Counted from the stretch's first letter, positions 42,490 to 50,783 are shown. The stretch is DNA of 64,000 bases from an uncultured Clostridiaceae bacterium (GCA_902477765.1 CABSIM010000002.1:1-64000); one strand, 5' to 3'. Program-made: numbers and translations. The notes: generated by a model from the letters alone, not told the origin.

Positions 42490-43331
42490 AAATTCTGAAA
42501 GGTGCGGAAGTGGCGGCAAAGCTGAAGGAACGGGTACAGGAAATGCTGGCGGAGCTGGATGGCTGCAGGCCTGTGGCCGCCATTGTACGGGTCGGGGAAA
42601 AGCCGGATGATATTGCATATGAGAGAAACGCCGTAAAACGGATCGCGGCATTCGGGATGGAAGCCAGATCCTATGTATTTCCGGAGAACGTCAGCCGGGA
42701 AGCGTTTGAAGAGGAATTCCTGAAGATCAGCGAAGATCCTGAAATTGACGGGATTCTTCTTCTGCAGCCGCTTCCGAAACAGCTGGACGGCAGACGGGCG
42801 GCGGAGATCATAAGGCCGGAAAAGGATCTGGACGGGATCAGCCCTGTCAATGCCGCCAGGGTTTTCTCCGGTGAAAAGAACGGGTTCGCCCCCTGTACGG
42901 CGGAGGCAGTGACGGAAATTCTGAAAGCCTATGAAATTCCCGTGGCAGGAAAGGAAGCTGTGGTAGTGGGCCGCAGCATGGTCATCGGACGGCCTGCCGC
43001 CATGCTGCTTCTGCAGGAAAACGCCACTGTGACCATCTGTCATACAAAAACAGAGGCACTGGAAGATGTGTGCCGCCGGGCGGATATTCTGGTGGCGGCT
43101 GCCGGAAAGGCCGGGCTGGTGGATCAGAAGGCGGTGGCTCCCGGCGCCGTGGTCATTGATGTGGGAATCCATGTGCTGGAGGACGGAAGTCTCTGCGGTG
43201 ACGTGAAATGGGAAGGGCTGGAAGAAAAAGCAGCAGCAGCCACGCCGGTGCCCGGCGGGGTGGGATCCGTAACCACTGCGGTCCTGGCAGCGCATCTGGC
43301 CCGGGCAGCGGTCATGAGGCGGACAGAATAG
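42486..43331 (+). CDS. folD: FolD-family methylene-THF dehydrogenase lacking cyclohydrolase residues
   Basis: 281 residues. The fold is standard: DGILLL, KDLDGISPVN, VVVGRSMVIGRPAAMLL and TPVPGGVGSVTTAVL. Compared with the human enzyme the spacing is exact, but three active-site residues differ. The essential Lys (K56) is Ala49, Gln100 is Leu93 (with Gln shifted to 94) and Ser49 is Asp42. Tyr52 (Y45) and Asp125 (D116) are kept. The dinucleotide site looks intact. It is likely a monofunctional methylene-THF dehydrogenase, with the coupled upstream FchA doing the cyclohydrolase step. Confidence 0.9.
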   Translation: MKILKGAEVAAKLKERVQEMLAELDGCRPVAAIVRVGEKPDDIAYERNAVKRIAAFGMEARSYVFPENVSREAFEEEFLKISEDPEIDGILLLQPLPKQLDGRRAAEIIRPEKDLDGISPVNAARVFSGEKNGFAPCTAEAVTEILKAYEIPVAGKEAVVVGRSMVIGRPAAMLLLQENATVTICHTKTEALEDVCRRADILVAAAGKAGLVDQKAVAPGAVVIDVGIHVLEDGSLCGDVKWEGLEEKAAAATPVPGGVGSVTTAVLAAHLARAAVMRRTE

Positions 43332-43356
43332 TCTGTACCGGGAAAAAGAATAGAAT

Positions 43357-43405
43357 CTCCTGGAAATGAAATACTATTGGTAATTCATTTTCAGGAGGTT
43401 TTTTT
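43357..43405 (+). terminator. Terminator hairpin whose 3-prime arm contains the next ribosome-binding site
   Basis: CTCCTGGAAATGA pairs with TCATTTTCAGGAG (one mismatch), followed by GTTTTTTT and directly by the ATG of the next gene. The AGGAGG at 43393-43398 is both the closing arm and the ribosome-binding site. It probably terminates the folD operon and could also gate translation of the transporter. Confidence 0.75.
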
Positions 43406-43834
43406 ATGCCGGGAATTATTGTGGCGCTTGTATCCGGTGCCCTGATGAGCATACAGGGCGTATTCAACACGGAGATCACGAAACAAAGCAGTATCTGGGC
43501 GGCAGCCGGGTGGGTTCAGCTGACGGCCCTGGCGGCCTGTGCGGTGTTTTATTTTCTTACCGGAAAAGGGGAGATCATGGGCATGTTTTCCGTCAGCAGG
43601 AAATACATGCTGCTGGGCGGTGTCATGGGAGCATTTATTACATGGACCGTAATCCGGAGCATGGAGACTCTGGGACCGGCACGGGCTACCCTGCTGATTG
43701 TCGTGACTCAGATTGTAGTTGCCTACGGGATCGAACTGCTTGGACTTTTCGGGGTGGAAAAGGCAGGGTTTGAATGGAAAAAGCTGATCGGCGCGCTGAC
43801 GGCCATTGCGGGAATCATCATTTTCCGGTACTGA
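43406..43834 (+). CDS. DMT-type small transporter (DUF606/YdcZ family)
   Basis: 142 residues with about five membrane helices. ALVSGALMSIQGVFNTEITK near the N-terminus and GPARATLLIVVTQIVVAYGIELLG are typical of the DUF606 half-transporter family in the drug/metabolite superfamily. Such proteins are thought to dimerise. Its ATG follows the T run of a terminator hairpin, and its ribosome-binding site is inside that hairpin. The substrate is unknown. Confidence 0.82.
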   Translation: MPGIIVALVSGALMSIQGVFNTEITKQSSIWAAAGWVQLTALAACAVFYFLTGKGEIMGMFSVSRKYMLLGGVMGAFITWTVIRSMETLGPARATLLIVVTQIVVAYGIELLGLFGVEKAGFEWKKLIGALTAIAGIIIFRY

Positions 43835-43864
43835 CGGGGCAATGGAAATTTATGAAAGAAAGAC

Positions 43865-43893
43865 TTGTGTTTGAGGAGATGTTTGGATAGAAT
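43865..43893 (+). promoter_or_regulatory. Sigma-A promoter of comEA and the response regulator
   Basis: TTGTGT (43865-43870), a 17-base spacer and TAGAAT (43888-43893), 57 bases before the comEA ATG. Confidence 0.6.
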
Positions 43894-43950
43894 ATAAATA
43901 GGCAAAACAGGTGTTTCCAGAGCTGTCCCGGATGCTTTGGGAGGTGCCGG

Positions 43951-44766
43951 ATGTTAAAAATACACTGGAAGATTGCGGCGGCTGCGGCATTTATGACCGC
44001 GGCCGGAATTTATTATGGCCTGACGCAGGCCGGAGGAGCCGGATTTCAGGATCCGGCCGGAGCCGGCGGGCGGAAAATGGAAGAAATTCTTTCCATGGAG
44101 GAGACGGATGTGACGGGCGGCGTGCCTGCGGGAGGCATGGAAGCCGGAAATGCAGAGAACAGTCCCGAAAATGGAAATAATACGGGAAATGGAACCGGAG
44201 ACAGAACCGCAGAAGAAACCGGAGAATACCCAGGAGCGGACGGCGCGTCGGAAGAAGAACTTCAGGAACCGGAAGCGGCCGGTCCCGGGATTTATGTGCA
44301 TGTCTGCGGGGAAGTACAGATTCCGGGAGTCTATGAACTGCCGGAAGGCAGCCGGGCCTTTGAGGCCGTGGAGGCAGCCGGCGGGTTTACGGAGGCGGCG
44401 GCACAGGAAAGCGTGAATCTGGCGGCCGCGGTATGGGACGGCATGAGACTGAACATACCTGACAGGGCCGAGGCTGAAAAACTGACGCCGGCGGAGCTGG
44501 AGCGGTTTACCGGACAGGGGATGTCTGCCGGACAGGGAATTCCGGACGGAAATGGGGCTGCAGAAGAGCGGTTCTCCCTGGTGAATATCAATACGGCAGG
44601 GCGCGAAGAACTGATGACGTTAAACGGCATAGGGGAATCCCGTGCGGATGACATTATCCGGTACCGGACGCAGAACGGCGGTTTCGGTTCGATTGAAGAC
44701 ATTAAAAAAGTTCCGGGCATCAAGGATGCCATGTTTCAGAAGATAAAAGACAGGATCACAGTTTAG
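43951..44766 (+). CDS. comEA: ComEA-like DNA-binding protein
   Basis: 271 residues. An N-terminal membrane anchor (about 7-25) and a Gly/Glu/Asn-rich linker lead to an SLBB domain (about 110-175: IYVHVCGEVQIPGVYELPEG). Two helix-hairpin-helix units end the protein (about 208-271: VNINTAGREELMTLNGIGES, IEDIKKVPGIKDA). ComEA binds DNA outside the membrane during uptake. No comEC channel gene follows, as it often does, so either comEC is elsewhere or the protein has another role. It lies 14 bases before an orphan response regulator. Confidence 0.9.
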   Translation: MLKIHWKIAAAAAFMTAAGIYYGLTQAGGAGFQDPAGAGGRKMEEILSMEETDVTGGVPAGGMEAGNAENSPENGNNTGNGTGDRTAEETGEYPGADGASEEELQEPEAAGPGIYVHVCGEVQIPGVYELPEGSRAFEAVEAAGGFTEAAAQESVNLAAAVWDGMRLNIPDRAEAEKLTPAELERFTGQGMSAGQGIPDGNGAAEERFSLVNINTAGREELMTLNGIGESRADDIIRYRTQNGGFGSIEDIKKVPGIKDAMFQKIKDRITV

Positions 44767-44779
44767 GTGGGAGGAAGAG

Positions 44780-45478
44780 ATGGCTAGAGTTCTGGTGGTT
44801 GACGATGAAAAACTGATTGTAAAGGGAATCCGTTTCAGTCTTGAACAGGACGGATATGAGGTGGAGTGCGCCTATGACGGCGAGGAAGCCATAGAAAAGG
44901 CAAAGGAAAAAGAATATGACGTGGTCCTTCTGGACGTGATGCTGCCCAAGCATGACGGATTTGAAGTGTGCCAGGCAATCCGGGAATTTTCGGAAATGCC
45001 GATTATCATGCTGACAGCCAAAGGCGGCGATATGGATAAGATTCTGGGGCTGGAATACGGTGCCGATGACTATATTACAAAACCGTTCAATATTCTGGAA
45101 GTCAAGGCCAGGATCAAGGCCATCATGCGCAGAAACGCCAAGAAAGCCGGGAAAGACGGCAGGAAAGAAAATCAGATGGTGGTCTGTGGCGACCTGAAGC
45201 TGGACAGAGAAGGAAGGCGTGTCTTCATCAAGGAACGGGAAATCAACCTGACAGCCAAGGAATTTGACCTTCTGGAACTTCTGGTGACCAATCCCAACAA
45301 GGTTTACAGCAGGGAAGCGCTTCTCGGGTATGTGTGGGGCAACAAGGCCATGGATACCGGGGATGTGAGAACCGTGGATGTTCATGTGAGAAGACTGAGG
45401 GAGAAGATTGAACCCAGCCCCAGTGATCCCCGCTATGTCCATACCAAATGGGGAGTCGGATATTATTTCCGTGCCTAG
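44780..45478 (+). CDS. OmpR/PhoB-type response regulator without adjacent kinase
   Basis: 232 residues. The receiver domain covers 1-120 with acidic D9-D10 and the acceptor Asp in LLDVMLPKHDG (near residue 54), plus Lys in YITKPFN. The winged-helix output covers 135-232 (LTAKEFDLLELLVTNPNKVYSR, RTVDVHVRRLREKIE, GVGYYFR). It resembles WalR/YycF-type regulators in sequence style. No histidine kinase gene is adjacent; the next gene is a GNAT acetyltransferase. It is probably cotranscribed with comEA. Confidence 0.93.
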   Translation: MARVLVVDDEKLIVKGIRFSLEQDGYEVECAYDGEEAIEKAKEKEYDVVLLDVMLPKHDGFEVCQAIREFSEMPIIMLTAKGGDMDKILGLEYGADDYITKPFNILEVKARIKAIMRRNAKKAGKDGRKENQMVVCGDLKLDREGRRVFIKEREINLTAKEFDLLELLVTNPNKVYSREALLGYVWGNKAMDTGDVRTVDVHVRRLREKIEPSPSDPRYVHTKWGVGYYFRA

Positions 45479-45519
45479 GAACAGGGAGAATCCCCGGACC
45501 GGTCCGGCGGGAGAGATGA

Positions 45520-45564
45520 CTGCGGGCCGGCAGAAACCGGAAAGACAGTTCTGACGGCCCGCAG
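45520..45564. other. Hairpin after the response regulator gene
   Basis: CTGCGGGCCG (45520-45529) pairs with CGGCCCGCAG (45555-45564) over a 25-base loop. There is no T run, so termination here would not be classical. Confidence 0.4.
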
Positions 45565-45628
45565 GATACGGAAATGTTCTGAAACGATACATAGAGAGAC
45601 TGAAAGAAAAGATACAGAGGAGCGGAAT

Positions 45629-46120
45629 ATGACGGAGTTTACAATAAGACCTGTAAAGATGGATGACCTGGATCAGGTGACGGCTGTGGAGGCAGCCTGT
45701 TTCCCTGCGGCGGAAGCAGCCGGACGGGAGGCTTTCGAAACCAGAATAAAAACATTTCCGGAGAGCTTTTTTGTGGCGGTTTCCGGAGAACGCATAATCG
45801 GATTTATCAATGGAGGCGTGACCAATGAACGGACCATCCGGGATGAGATGTTCGAAGACAGCAGCCTCCATGATCCGCAGGGGATGTATCAGAGCATTTT
45901 CGGGCTGGATGTGCTGGAAGAGCACAGAAAGCAGGGAATTGCGGCTGCTCTGATGCGGCATTTGATTGAAGATGCCCGCAAAAAAGGCAGGAAAGGTCTG
46001 ATTCTGACCTGCAAGGACCGGCTGATTTCATATTATGAATCGTTCGGCTACCGGAATCTGGGGGTTTCCGCATCTGTGCATGGCGGAGCCGTATGGTATG
46101 ACATGATTCTGGAATTTTAG
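45629..46120 (+). CDS. GNAT-family N-acetyltransferase
   Basis: 163 residues covering one GNAT domain. The acetyl-CoA site is in LDVLEEHRKQGIAAALMRHL (near residue 105), with the later LTCKDRLISYYESFGYRNLG. The acceptor is unknown; its layout is like small-molecule amine acetyltransferases. GAGGAGCGG precedes the ATG. It probably stands alone, between the hairpin at 45520 and the terminator at 46137. Confidence 0.9.
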   Translation: MTEFTIRPVKMDDLDQVTAVEAACFPAAEAAGREAFETRIKTFPESFFVAVSGERIIGFINGGVTNERTIRDEMFEDSSLHDPQGMYQSIFGLDVLEEHRKQGIAAALMRHLIEDARKKGRKGLILTCKDRLISYYESFGYRNLGVSASVHGGAVWYDMILEF

Positions 46121-46136
46121 AAAAGGCTGCTGAATG

Positions 46137-46170
46137 AGCCAGGCGGAGAAGAATTTCTGCCTGGCTTTCT
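46137..46170 (+). terminator. Terminator of the GNAT gene
   Basis: AGCCAGGC (46137-46144) pairs with GCCTGGCT (46159-46166) with extra pairing inside, followed by TTCT. It has a weak T run. Confidence 0.55.
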
Positions 46171-46194
46171 GCACGGAAAACCAAGGAGAAAACC

Positions 46195-47217
46195 ATGGCC
46201 GGAGAGTTTTATTATAAGGGGATGGATAAGCGGGAGCAGGAGGCGTACCGGAACATGATGGCGGGATTTTCGGAACTTCTGCCGGAATTTCCGGTGAGAC
46301 TCATGGAAAACCGGGAACTGGCCGATATCCTGTTCCGGCTGCGGCTGGATCATCCGGAGATTTTTTATGTCAGCGGCTTCCGGTACCGTTACTATCCGGA
46401 TTCAGAATATGTAAGGATGCAGCCGGAGTATGTTTTTGACAGGAAAAAGATCAGGGAGCATCAGAAAGCCCTGGAAGGGAGAATCAGCCGGCTGGTGCGC
46501 CAGGCGGCCGGCGGAACCCGGGAAGAGAAAGAACGTTTTGTCCACGACTTCATCTGCTCGGGAGTGACATATGACAAGCTGAAAAAACAGTATTCCCATG
46601 AAATTACGGGACCGCTTCTGCAGGGAGTCGGTGTCTGCGAAGGAATTGCCAAAACCGTGAAGATCCTCTGCGGAAGGCTGGGGCTGGAATCTGTCATTGC
46701 CGTCAGCGAGGCAGATCCGGAAAACGGAGTCCGTTACCGGCATGCCTGGAACCTGATAAACCTGGGAAATGCCTGGTACCATCTGGACGCCACCTTTGAC
46801 AATTCTCTGGGACGATACGGACAGAAGAGGTTTGATTATTATAATCTGGATGACAGCCGGCTCTTCAGGGACCATGGCCGTCTGGTTTATCCGGTGCCTT
46901 CCTGCCGGGACGGCAGCAGATTTTATTACAGGGAACAGAAGCTTTCTCTGACGGGCACGGAAGAGGTGGCGAAACGGATGAAGACGGTGCTGAAAAAGAA
47001 ACAGCCGTATTTTGTGTTCCACTGGCGCGGCGGGAGCTGGAACCGGGAGGTGCTGGATGAGATTCATAAAACGGCCGCAGAAGCAGCTGCCGAAAAAGGG
47101 AAGTTTGTGAGGATATCTGTAAACGCCGCCCAGGCGGTTCTGCAGATTTCCGTGCTGGATACCTGTCCGGAGAACGGAATCTTCCGGGAGGAGGCAGATG
47201 AAGGAGAGTCTTCATAA
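46195..47217 (+). CDS. Cytoplasmic transglutaminase-like domain protein
   Basis: 340 residues with no signal peptide or membrane helix. The transglutaminase/protease-like core lies at about 100-215, with the Cys in GVGVCEGIAKT, the His in RHAWNLI and the Asp in HLDATFDN, so the catalytic triad is complete. The N-terminal 100 residues and C-terminal 120 are helical and charged and do not match a domain I know. Bacterial members act as peptidases or amide-forming enzymes; the substrate is unknown. AAGGAG precedes the ATG. Confidence 0.82.
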   Translation: MAGEFYYKGMDKREQEAYRNMMAGFSELLPEFPVRLMENRELADILFRLRLDHPEIFYVSGFRYRYYPDSEYVRMQPEYVFDRKKIREHQKALEGRISRLVRQAAGGTREEKERFVHDFICSGVTYDKLKKQYSHEITGPLLQGVGVCEGIAKTVKILCGRLGLESVIAVSEADPENGVRYRHAWNLINLGNAWYHLDATFDNSLGRYGQKRFDYYNLDDSRLFRDHGRLVYPVPSCRDGSRFYYREQKLSLTGTEEVAKRMKTVLKKKQPYFVFHWRGGSWNREVLDEIHKTAAEAAAEKGKFVRISVNAAQAVLQISVLDTCPENGIFREEADEGESS

Positions 47218-47367
47218 GGAACGGCCGGGAAGGAGAAGCCGGGAAAAAGTGAGAAAATAACCGGCAGAAACGGGACAGAGAAAACACGCGGAAAGAAGAC
47301 AGGAAAAGACCGTAAAGAACAACGGAGCCTCAGGACGGAGAGACACCGGATGAAACAGGAGGAAGCC

Positions 47368-47847
47368 ATGAAGATCACGCTGGTGACAGTGGGGAAAATC
47401 AAGGAAAAATTTTATGAAGAAGCGGTTGCGGAATATGTGAAACGTCTGGGAAGCTACTGCAGGCTGGAAATTGTCCAGGTAGCCGATGAGAAGACACCGG
47501 ACGGAGCCGGTGACGGGCTGAAGGAACAGATTCTGGAAAAGGAGGGAGCCAGAATTCTTTCTCATCTGAAAGACGGAGCCTATGTGATTGCACTGGCCAT
47601 TGAGGGAAAGATGCTGGATTCCGAGGAACTGGCAGAAAAAATGGAAGAACTGGGAGTCAGGGGAGTCAGCCACATACAGTTTGTGATCGGGGGGTCTCTG
47701 GGGCTTTCTGAAAAAGTCATGAAGCGGGCGGATTTTGCCCTGAGTTTTTCCAGAATGACATTTCCGCATCAGCTGATGCGGGTGATTCTTCTGGAACAGA
47801 TTTACAGAAGCTACAGGATCAGCCTGGGAATGCCGTACCATAAATGA
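47368..47847 (+). CDS. rlmH: 23S rRNA pseudouridine-1915 N3-methyltransferase
   Basis: 159 residues from ATG 47368, chosen because AGGAGG lies just upstream and the protein then begins MKITLVTVGKIKEKF and has exactly the family length. It methylates pseudouridine 1915 in helix 69 of 23S rRNA using S-adenosylmethionine. The SPOUT knot region has FVIGGSLGLSE, and the C-terminus LSFSRMTFPHQLMRVILLEQ ends in the conserved PYHK. Confidence 0.97.
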   Translation: MKITLVTVGKIKEKFYEEAVAEYVKRLGSYCRLEIVQVADEKTPDGAGDGLKEQILEKEGARILSHLKDGAYVIALAIEGKMLDSEELAEKMEELGVRGVSHIQFVIGGSLGLSEKVMKRADFALSFSRMTFPHQLMRVILLEQIYRSYRISLGMPYHK

Positions 47848-47890
47848 CGGCTGCATCATAAGCGGGAACGGAAAACAGAAAATTTCAGAT

Positions 47891-47932
47891 AAAAAAGCCA
47901 GGTCCTGCCGGGAAGGCAGGTGCCTGGCTTTT
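47891..47932. terminator. Bidirectional terminator between rlmH and the yfcC-like gene
   Basis: AAAAGCCAGG and CCTGCC pair with GGCAGG and CCTGGCTTTT around GGGAA. A runs on one side and T runs on the other allow use from both strands. Confidence 0.8.
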
Positions 47933-47957
47933 CTGGTTCCGGACGGGCCGGAAAAAT

Positions 47958-49352
47958 TTACTGATATCCTGTGATCTGACAGAGCACCATGATCAGGCAG
48001 CTGGCCAGAATCCAGAGCCCCCAGAGCTTTCCGAAAAACTTCATCCAGCGGTCATAGGGAATGGCGGCAGCGGCGATAAAGGGCATCAGGGATCCGCCGT
48101 GGGGCTGGGCATATCCGCAGATTCCGTCGCCCAGACGGTAGGCAAGGACGAGTGTCTGGCGGCTGACTTCCGAAAGATCTGCCACCGGAGCCAGAATCGG
48201 CATGACCACAGAGGCCTGTCCGGTACCGGAGGTAACAAATACGCTGGCGATCATGTTGATGATCAGCATGGCCGGTCCTTTTAAGAGCTGCGGGAGATAA
48301 TCCATGGAGGAAGCCATGCCCATGACTACGGTATCCAGAATATTGGCGTGATTCATGATCAGAGTGCAGGCGGCACCCAGGCCCACGATGAGGGCAGCGG
48401 AGATCATGCCTTTGGCACCTTTGACAAATTCAGATGCGATTTTGCTGGGAGTATAGCCATAGGCCAGGCCGCTCAGGATTCCCATCCACATGAATACGAT
48501 GGCGTTCTGGGTGAGGGTCCATCCGAACTTCAGGCAGCCGTAAATGAGGACTGCAAAGGAACAGAGGAAAACTGCCAGTACCAGATAGTGGCGTTTTTCC
48601 ACCTTGGTATCCATTTCATTGACATCAAACCGTTTGATGTCGGGAACACCGTAGACGGCACTTTTTGTGGGATCTTTCTTGCATTTTTCTCCGTAGCGGA
48701 TCAGATAGCCCACGGTCAGGAGATAAAGGACAACGAAGGCCAGGATTCTCATGGAAATGCCGGAATAGGCGGGAAGCCCCACAAGCCCCTGGGCCACAGC
48801 CGTGGTGGAAGCGAAAATTCCGGAAGAAAAACCGATGCCGATTCCCAGCATGACAATGGAAACACCCATGATGGCATCATAGCCCAGTGTGGCGGCCAGC
48901 ATGACGCCCAGAGGCGTAAAACCGATGAATTTGTTGGTGGACTGGGTGATTCCGATGCTGGCAAACAGCAGCACGAACAGCGGAATGAACCATTTTTCCT
49001 TTCCGGAACAGGCTTTGGAAAGCCGGTTGCAGAAGGCGTGGAACATGCCTGTGGACAGAAGGACCTCAAGGCCGGCACCCACAATCAGAACACCGAAAAT
49101 AATATCCGCCTGCTTGGTAAAGGATTCCATGATATAATTGGGAATCTCCCAGAAGGGAACGGGTGTTTTCTCAATATACTGGAAGGATCCGGGCACCACG
49201 ACTTCCTGACCTGCGGCATTGACTTCTCTGGCATACTCGCCGGCAGGAATCACATAGGTCATCACGGAAACGAAAATCAGGATCGCAAAGATCACCACGT
49301 AGCCGTGAGGCATTTTAAAGGCTTTTTTCTTTTTTTCCATAACAGCTTCCAT
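47958..49352 (-). CDS. YfcC/DcuC-type transporter
   Basis: 464 residues with about twelve membrane helices, of the C4-dicarboxylate carrier-like YfcC family. Landmarks are MPHGYVVIFAILIFVS, YVIPAGEYARE near the N-terminus, GITQSTNKFIGFTPLGVML and SGTGQASVVMPILAPVADL. Members carry arginine/ornithine or small acids; the substrate is not fixed by sequence. It starts 12 bases after the M20 amidohydrolase stop, so it probably moves that enzyme's substrate or product. Confidence 0.85.
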   Translation of the reverse strand: MEAVMEKKKKAFKMPHGYVVIFAILIFVSVMTYVIPAGEYAREVNAAGQEVVVPGSFQYIEKTPVPFWEIPNYIMESFTKQADIIFGVLIVGAGLEVLLSTGMFHAFCNRLSKACSGKEKWFIPLFVLLFASIGITQSTNKFIGFTPLGVMLAATLGYDAIMGVSIVMLGIGIGFSSGIFASTTAVAQGLVGLPAYSGISMRILAFVVLYLLTVGYLIRYGEKCKKDPTKSAVYGVPDIKRFDVNEMDTKVEKRHYLVLAVFLCSFAVLIYGCLKFGWTLTQNAIVFMWMGILSGLAYGYTPSKIASEFVKGAKGMISAALIVGLGAACTLIMNHANILDTVVMGMASSMDYLPQLLKGPAMLIINMIASVFVTSGTGQASVVMPILAPVADLSEVSRQTLVLAYRLGDGICGYAQPHGGSLMPFIAAAAIPYDRWMKFFGKLWGLWILASCLIMVLCQITGYQ

Positions 49353-49364
49353 ACTCTTTTCCCC

Positions 49365-50543
49365 CTATTTTTTTTCTTCTGCAATTCTTCTGGAAAATTC
49401 TTCCCGGATTTCCTGAAGCAGTTCCGGATGACGGATCAGCTCATAGGAAGTTCCGCACAGAATTTTGGCTCCGAAGATGACTGCATTATGGGCATCTTCA
49501 GATTTTCCCGCGTCCACGAAGCCCTGGGAATGGGATGCCACTCCTTCCGGAACGAATGCCACCCGGATGCAGGAGCCGGGAAGCCGGTGCAGGATGTTTC
49601 CGAAGTCTGTGGAACCGGTTTTTTCTCTGGGAGGAGCAGTTCTGGGAGCCCCCACCTCCTCTGCCTGTTCCATGATCAGTTCATTGAGGCGGACCGCAGG
49701 GATCTTGTTGTCCACTTCTTTTTCAGCGATGAGTTCCAGTTCCGTTTCGGTCATCATGGCAGCCCCCTGAAGCACCTTTTTCAGACGCTCGATGACCCCG
49801 TTCAGGCAGGTGCGGCTGTAGGAACGGACATAAAGGCTGGCGGTGGCATCGGCAGGCACAATATTGGCCGGGGTTCCTCCGCAGTCCACAATGGTGTAAT
49901 GCATTTTCACGTCGCTTTCCACGTGTTCCCTCAGAAACTCAATTCCCTGGAAAGCCAGGATCATGGCGTCAAGAGCACTTCTTCCGGATTCAGGACGGAT
50001 GGCTGCGTGGGAGCTGGTGCCTTTGTAATGAACCCGGAACTTGGAAAGAGCCAGAGACTTGACATCCGTCTGGGTCAGATTGCTGCCGTGCATCATGAGG
50101 GCCACGTCCAGTTCTTCAAACGTGCATCCGCCCCGGATCATGAGAATTTTTCCGCTGACGCTTTCTTCGGCCGGAGTACCATAAACGGTGACCGTATAGG
50201 GCTCTTCCAGGTCCGCATGGCGCAGGGCGGATGCGGCCGCCAGGATGCTGGGGCCCTGCATGTGATGACCGCAGGCATGACCGATTTTGGGAAGGGCGTC
50301 ATATTCGCAGAGCAGTCCGATGTTGGGGCCCCCTTCACCGTGGCGGTAGACGGCACGGAATGCGGTCTGCACGCCTGCTACGCCGCGTTCCACGGTGAAT
50401 CCGTCTTTTTCCAGCCAGTCCGCCAGAAGACCCGATGCCATGAATTCTTCAAGACCGAGTTCGGGGTGGTCGAAAATCTCATCCGACATCCGGCACATAT
50501 CGCTGCGGATGCTGTCGATATAGTCATATAAGTGCTGTTTCAT
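49365..50543 (-). CDS. M20-family amidohydrolase (AbgB/HipO-like)
   Basis: 392 residues from ATG 50543, chosen because AAGGAG lies 9 bases upstream; a TTG two codons earlier is only 3 bases from it. Metal-site sequences are GLLCEYDALP, GHACGHHMQG, GTPAEES and the late His in VASHSQGF. It should hydrolyse N-acyl or peptide-like amino acid conjugates such as aminobenzoyl-glutamate or hippurate. Coupled to a YfcC-type transporter and divergent from a LysR gene, it forms a small uptake-and-hydrolysis operon. Confidence 0.9.
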   Translation of the reverse strand: MKQHLYDYIDSIRSDMCRMSDEIFDHPELGLEEFMASGLLADWLEKDGFTVERGVAGVQTAFRAVYRHGEGGPNIGLLCEYDALPKIGHACGHHMQGPSILAAASALRHADLEEPYTVTVYGTPAEESVSGKILMIRGGCTFEELDVALMMHGSNLTQTDVKSLALSKFRVHYKGTSSHAAIRPESGRSALDAMILAFQGIEFLREHVESDVKMHYTIVDCGGTPANIVPADATASLYVRSYSRTCLNGVIERLKKVLQGAAMMTETELELIAEKEVDNKIPAVRLNELIMEQAEEVGAPRTAPPREKTGSTDFGNILHRLPGSCIRVAFVPEGVASHSQGFVDAGKSEDAHNAVIFGAKILCGTSYELIRHPELLQEIREEFSRRIAEEKK

Positions 50544-50673
50544 ATCCAACTTCTCCTTGTTTTTGCCTGTCTGCCTCAGGGCTCAGTTCTGCAGACAGTC
50601 TGATTCTGACTGATGTTTCATGATTCCGTCCTGCGGCCGCCGGCTGGCCGCGGAGGAAATAAGTTATGAAAAT

Positions 50674-50703
50674 ATCATAGGATGGACCAGGAGAATTGTA
50701 CAA
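50674..50703 (-). promoter_or_regulatory. Promoter of the amidohydrolase/transporter operon
   Basis: On the minus strand TTGTAC (50703-50698), an 18-base spacer and TATGAT (50679-50674). It is about 130 bases before the ATG, and a short stem (GTCTGC/GCAGAC) lies in the leader. Confidence 0.55.
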
Positions 50704-50783
50704 CTTGAAAAACAAATATCCGGTATAAGTTAAAAGAATGTACAGAATCACGGAAAAGTGTTCCGGAAAATCCGGAAAAATGG

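Noticed and set aside
45520..45564. Hairpin after the orphan response regulator as an intrinsic terminator
   Set aside because: The loop is 25 bases and no T run follows, so it is recorded only as a hairpin.
48348..50531. 727-codon plus-strand frame opposite the amidohydrolase and transporter genes
   Set aside because: It spans two real minus-strand genes and has no domain or ribosome-binding site, so it is a shadow of their codon use.
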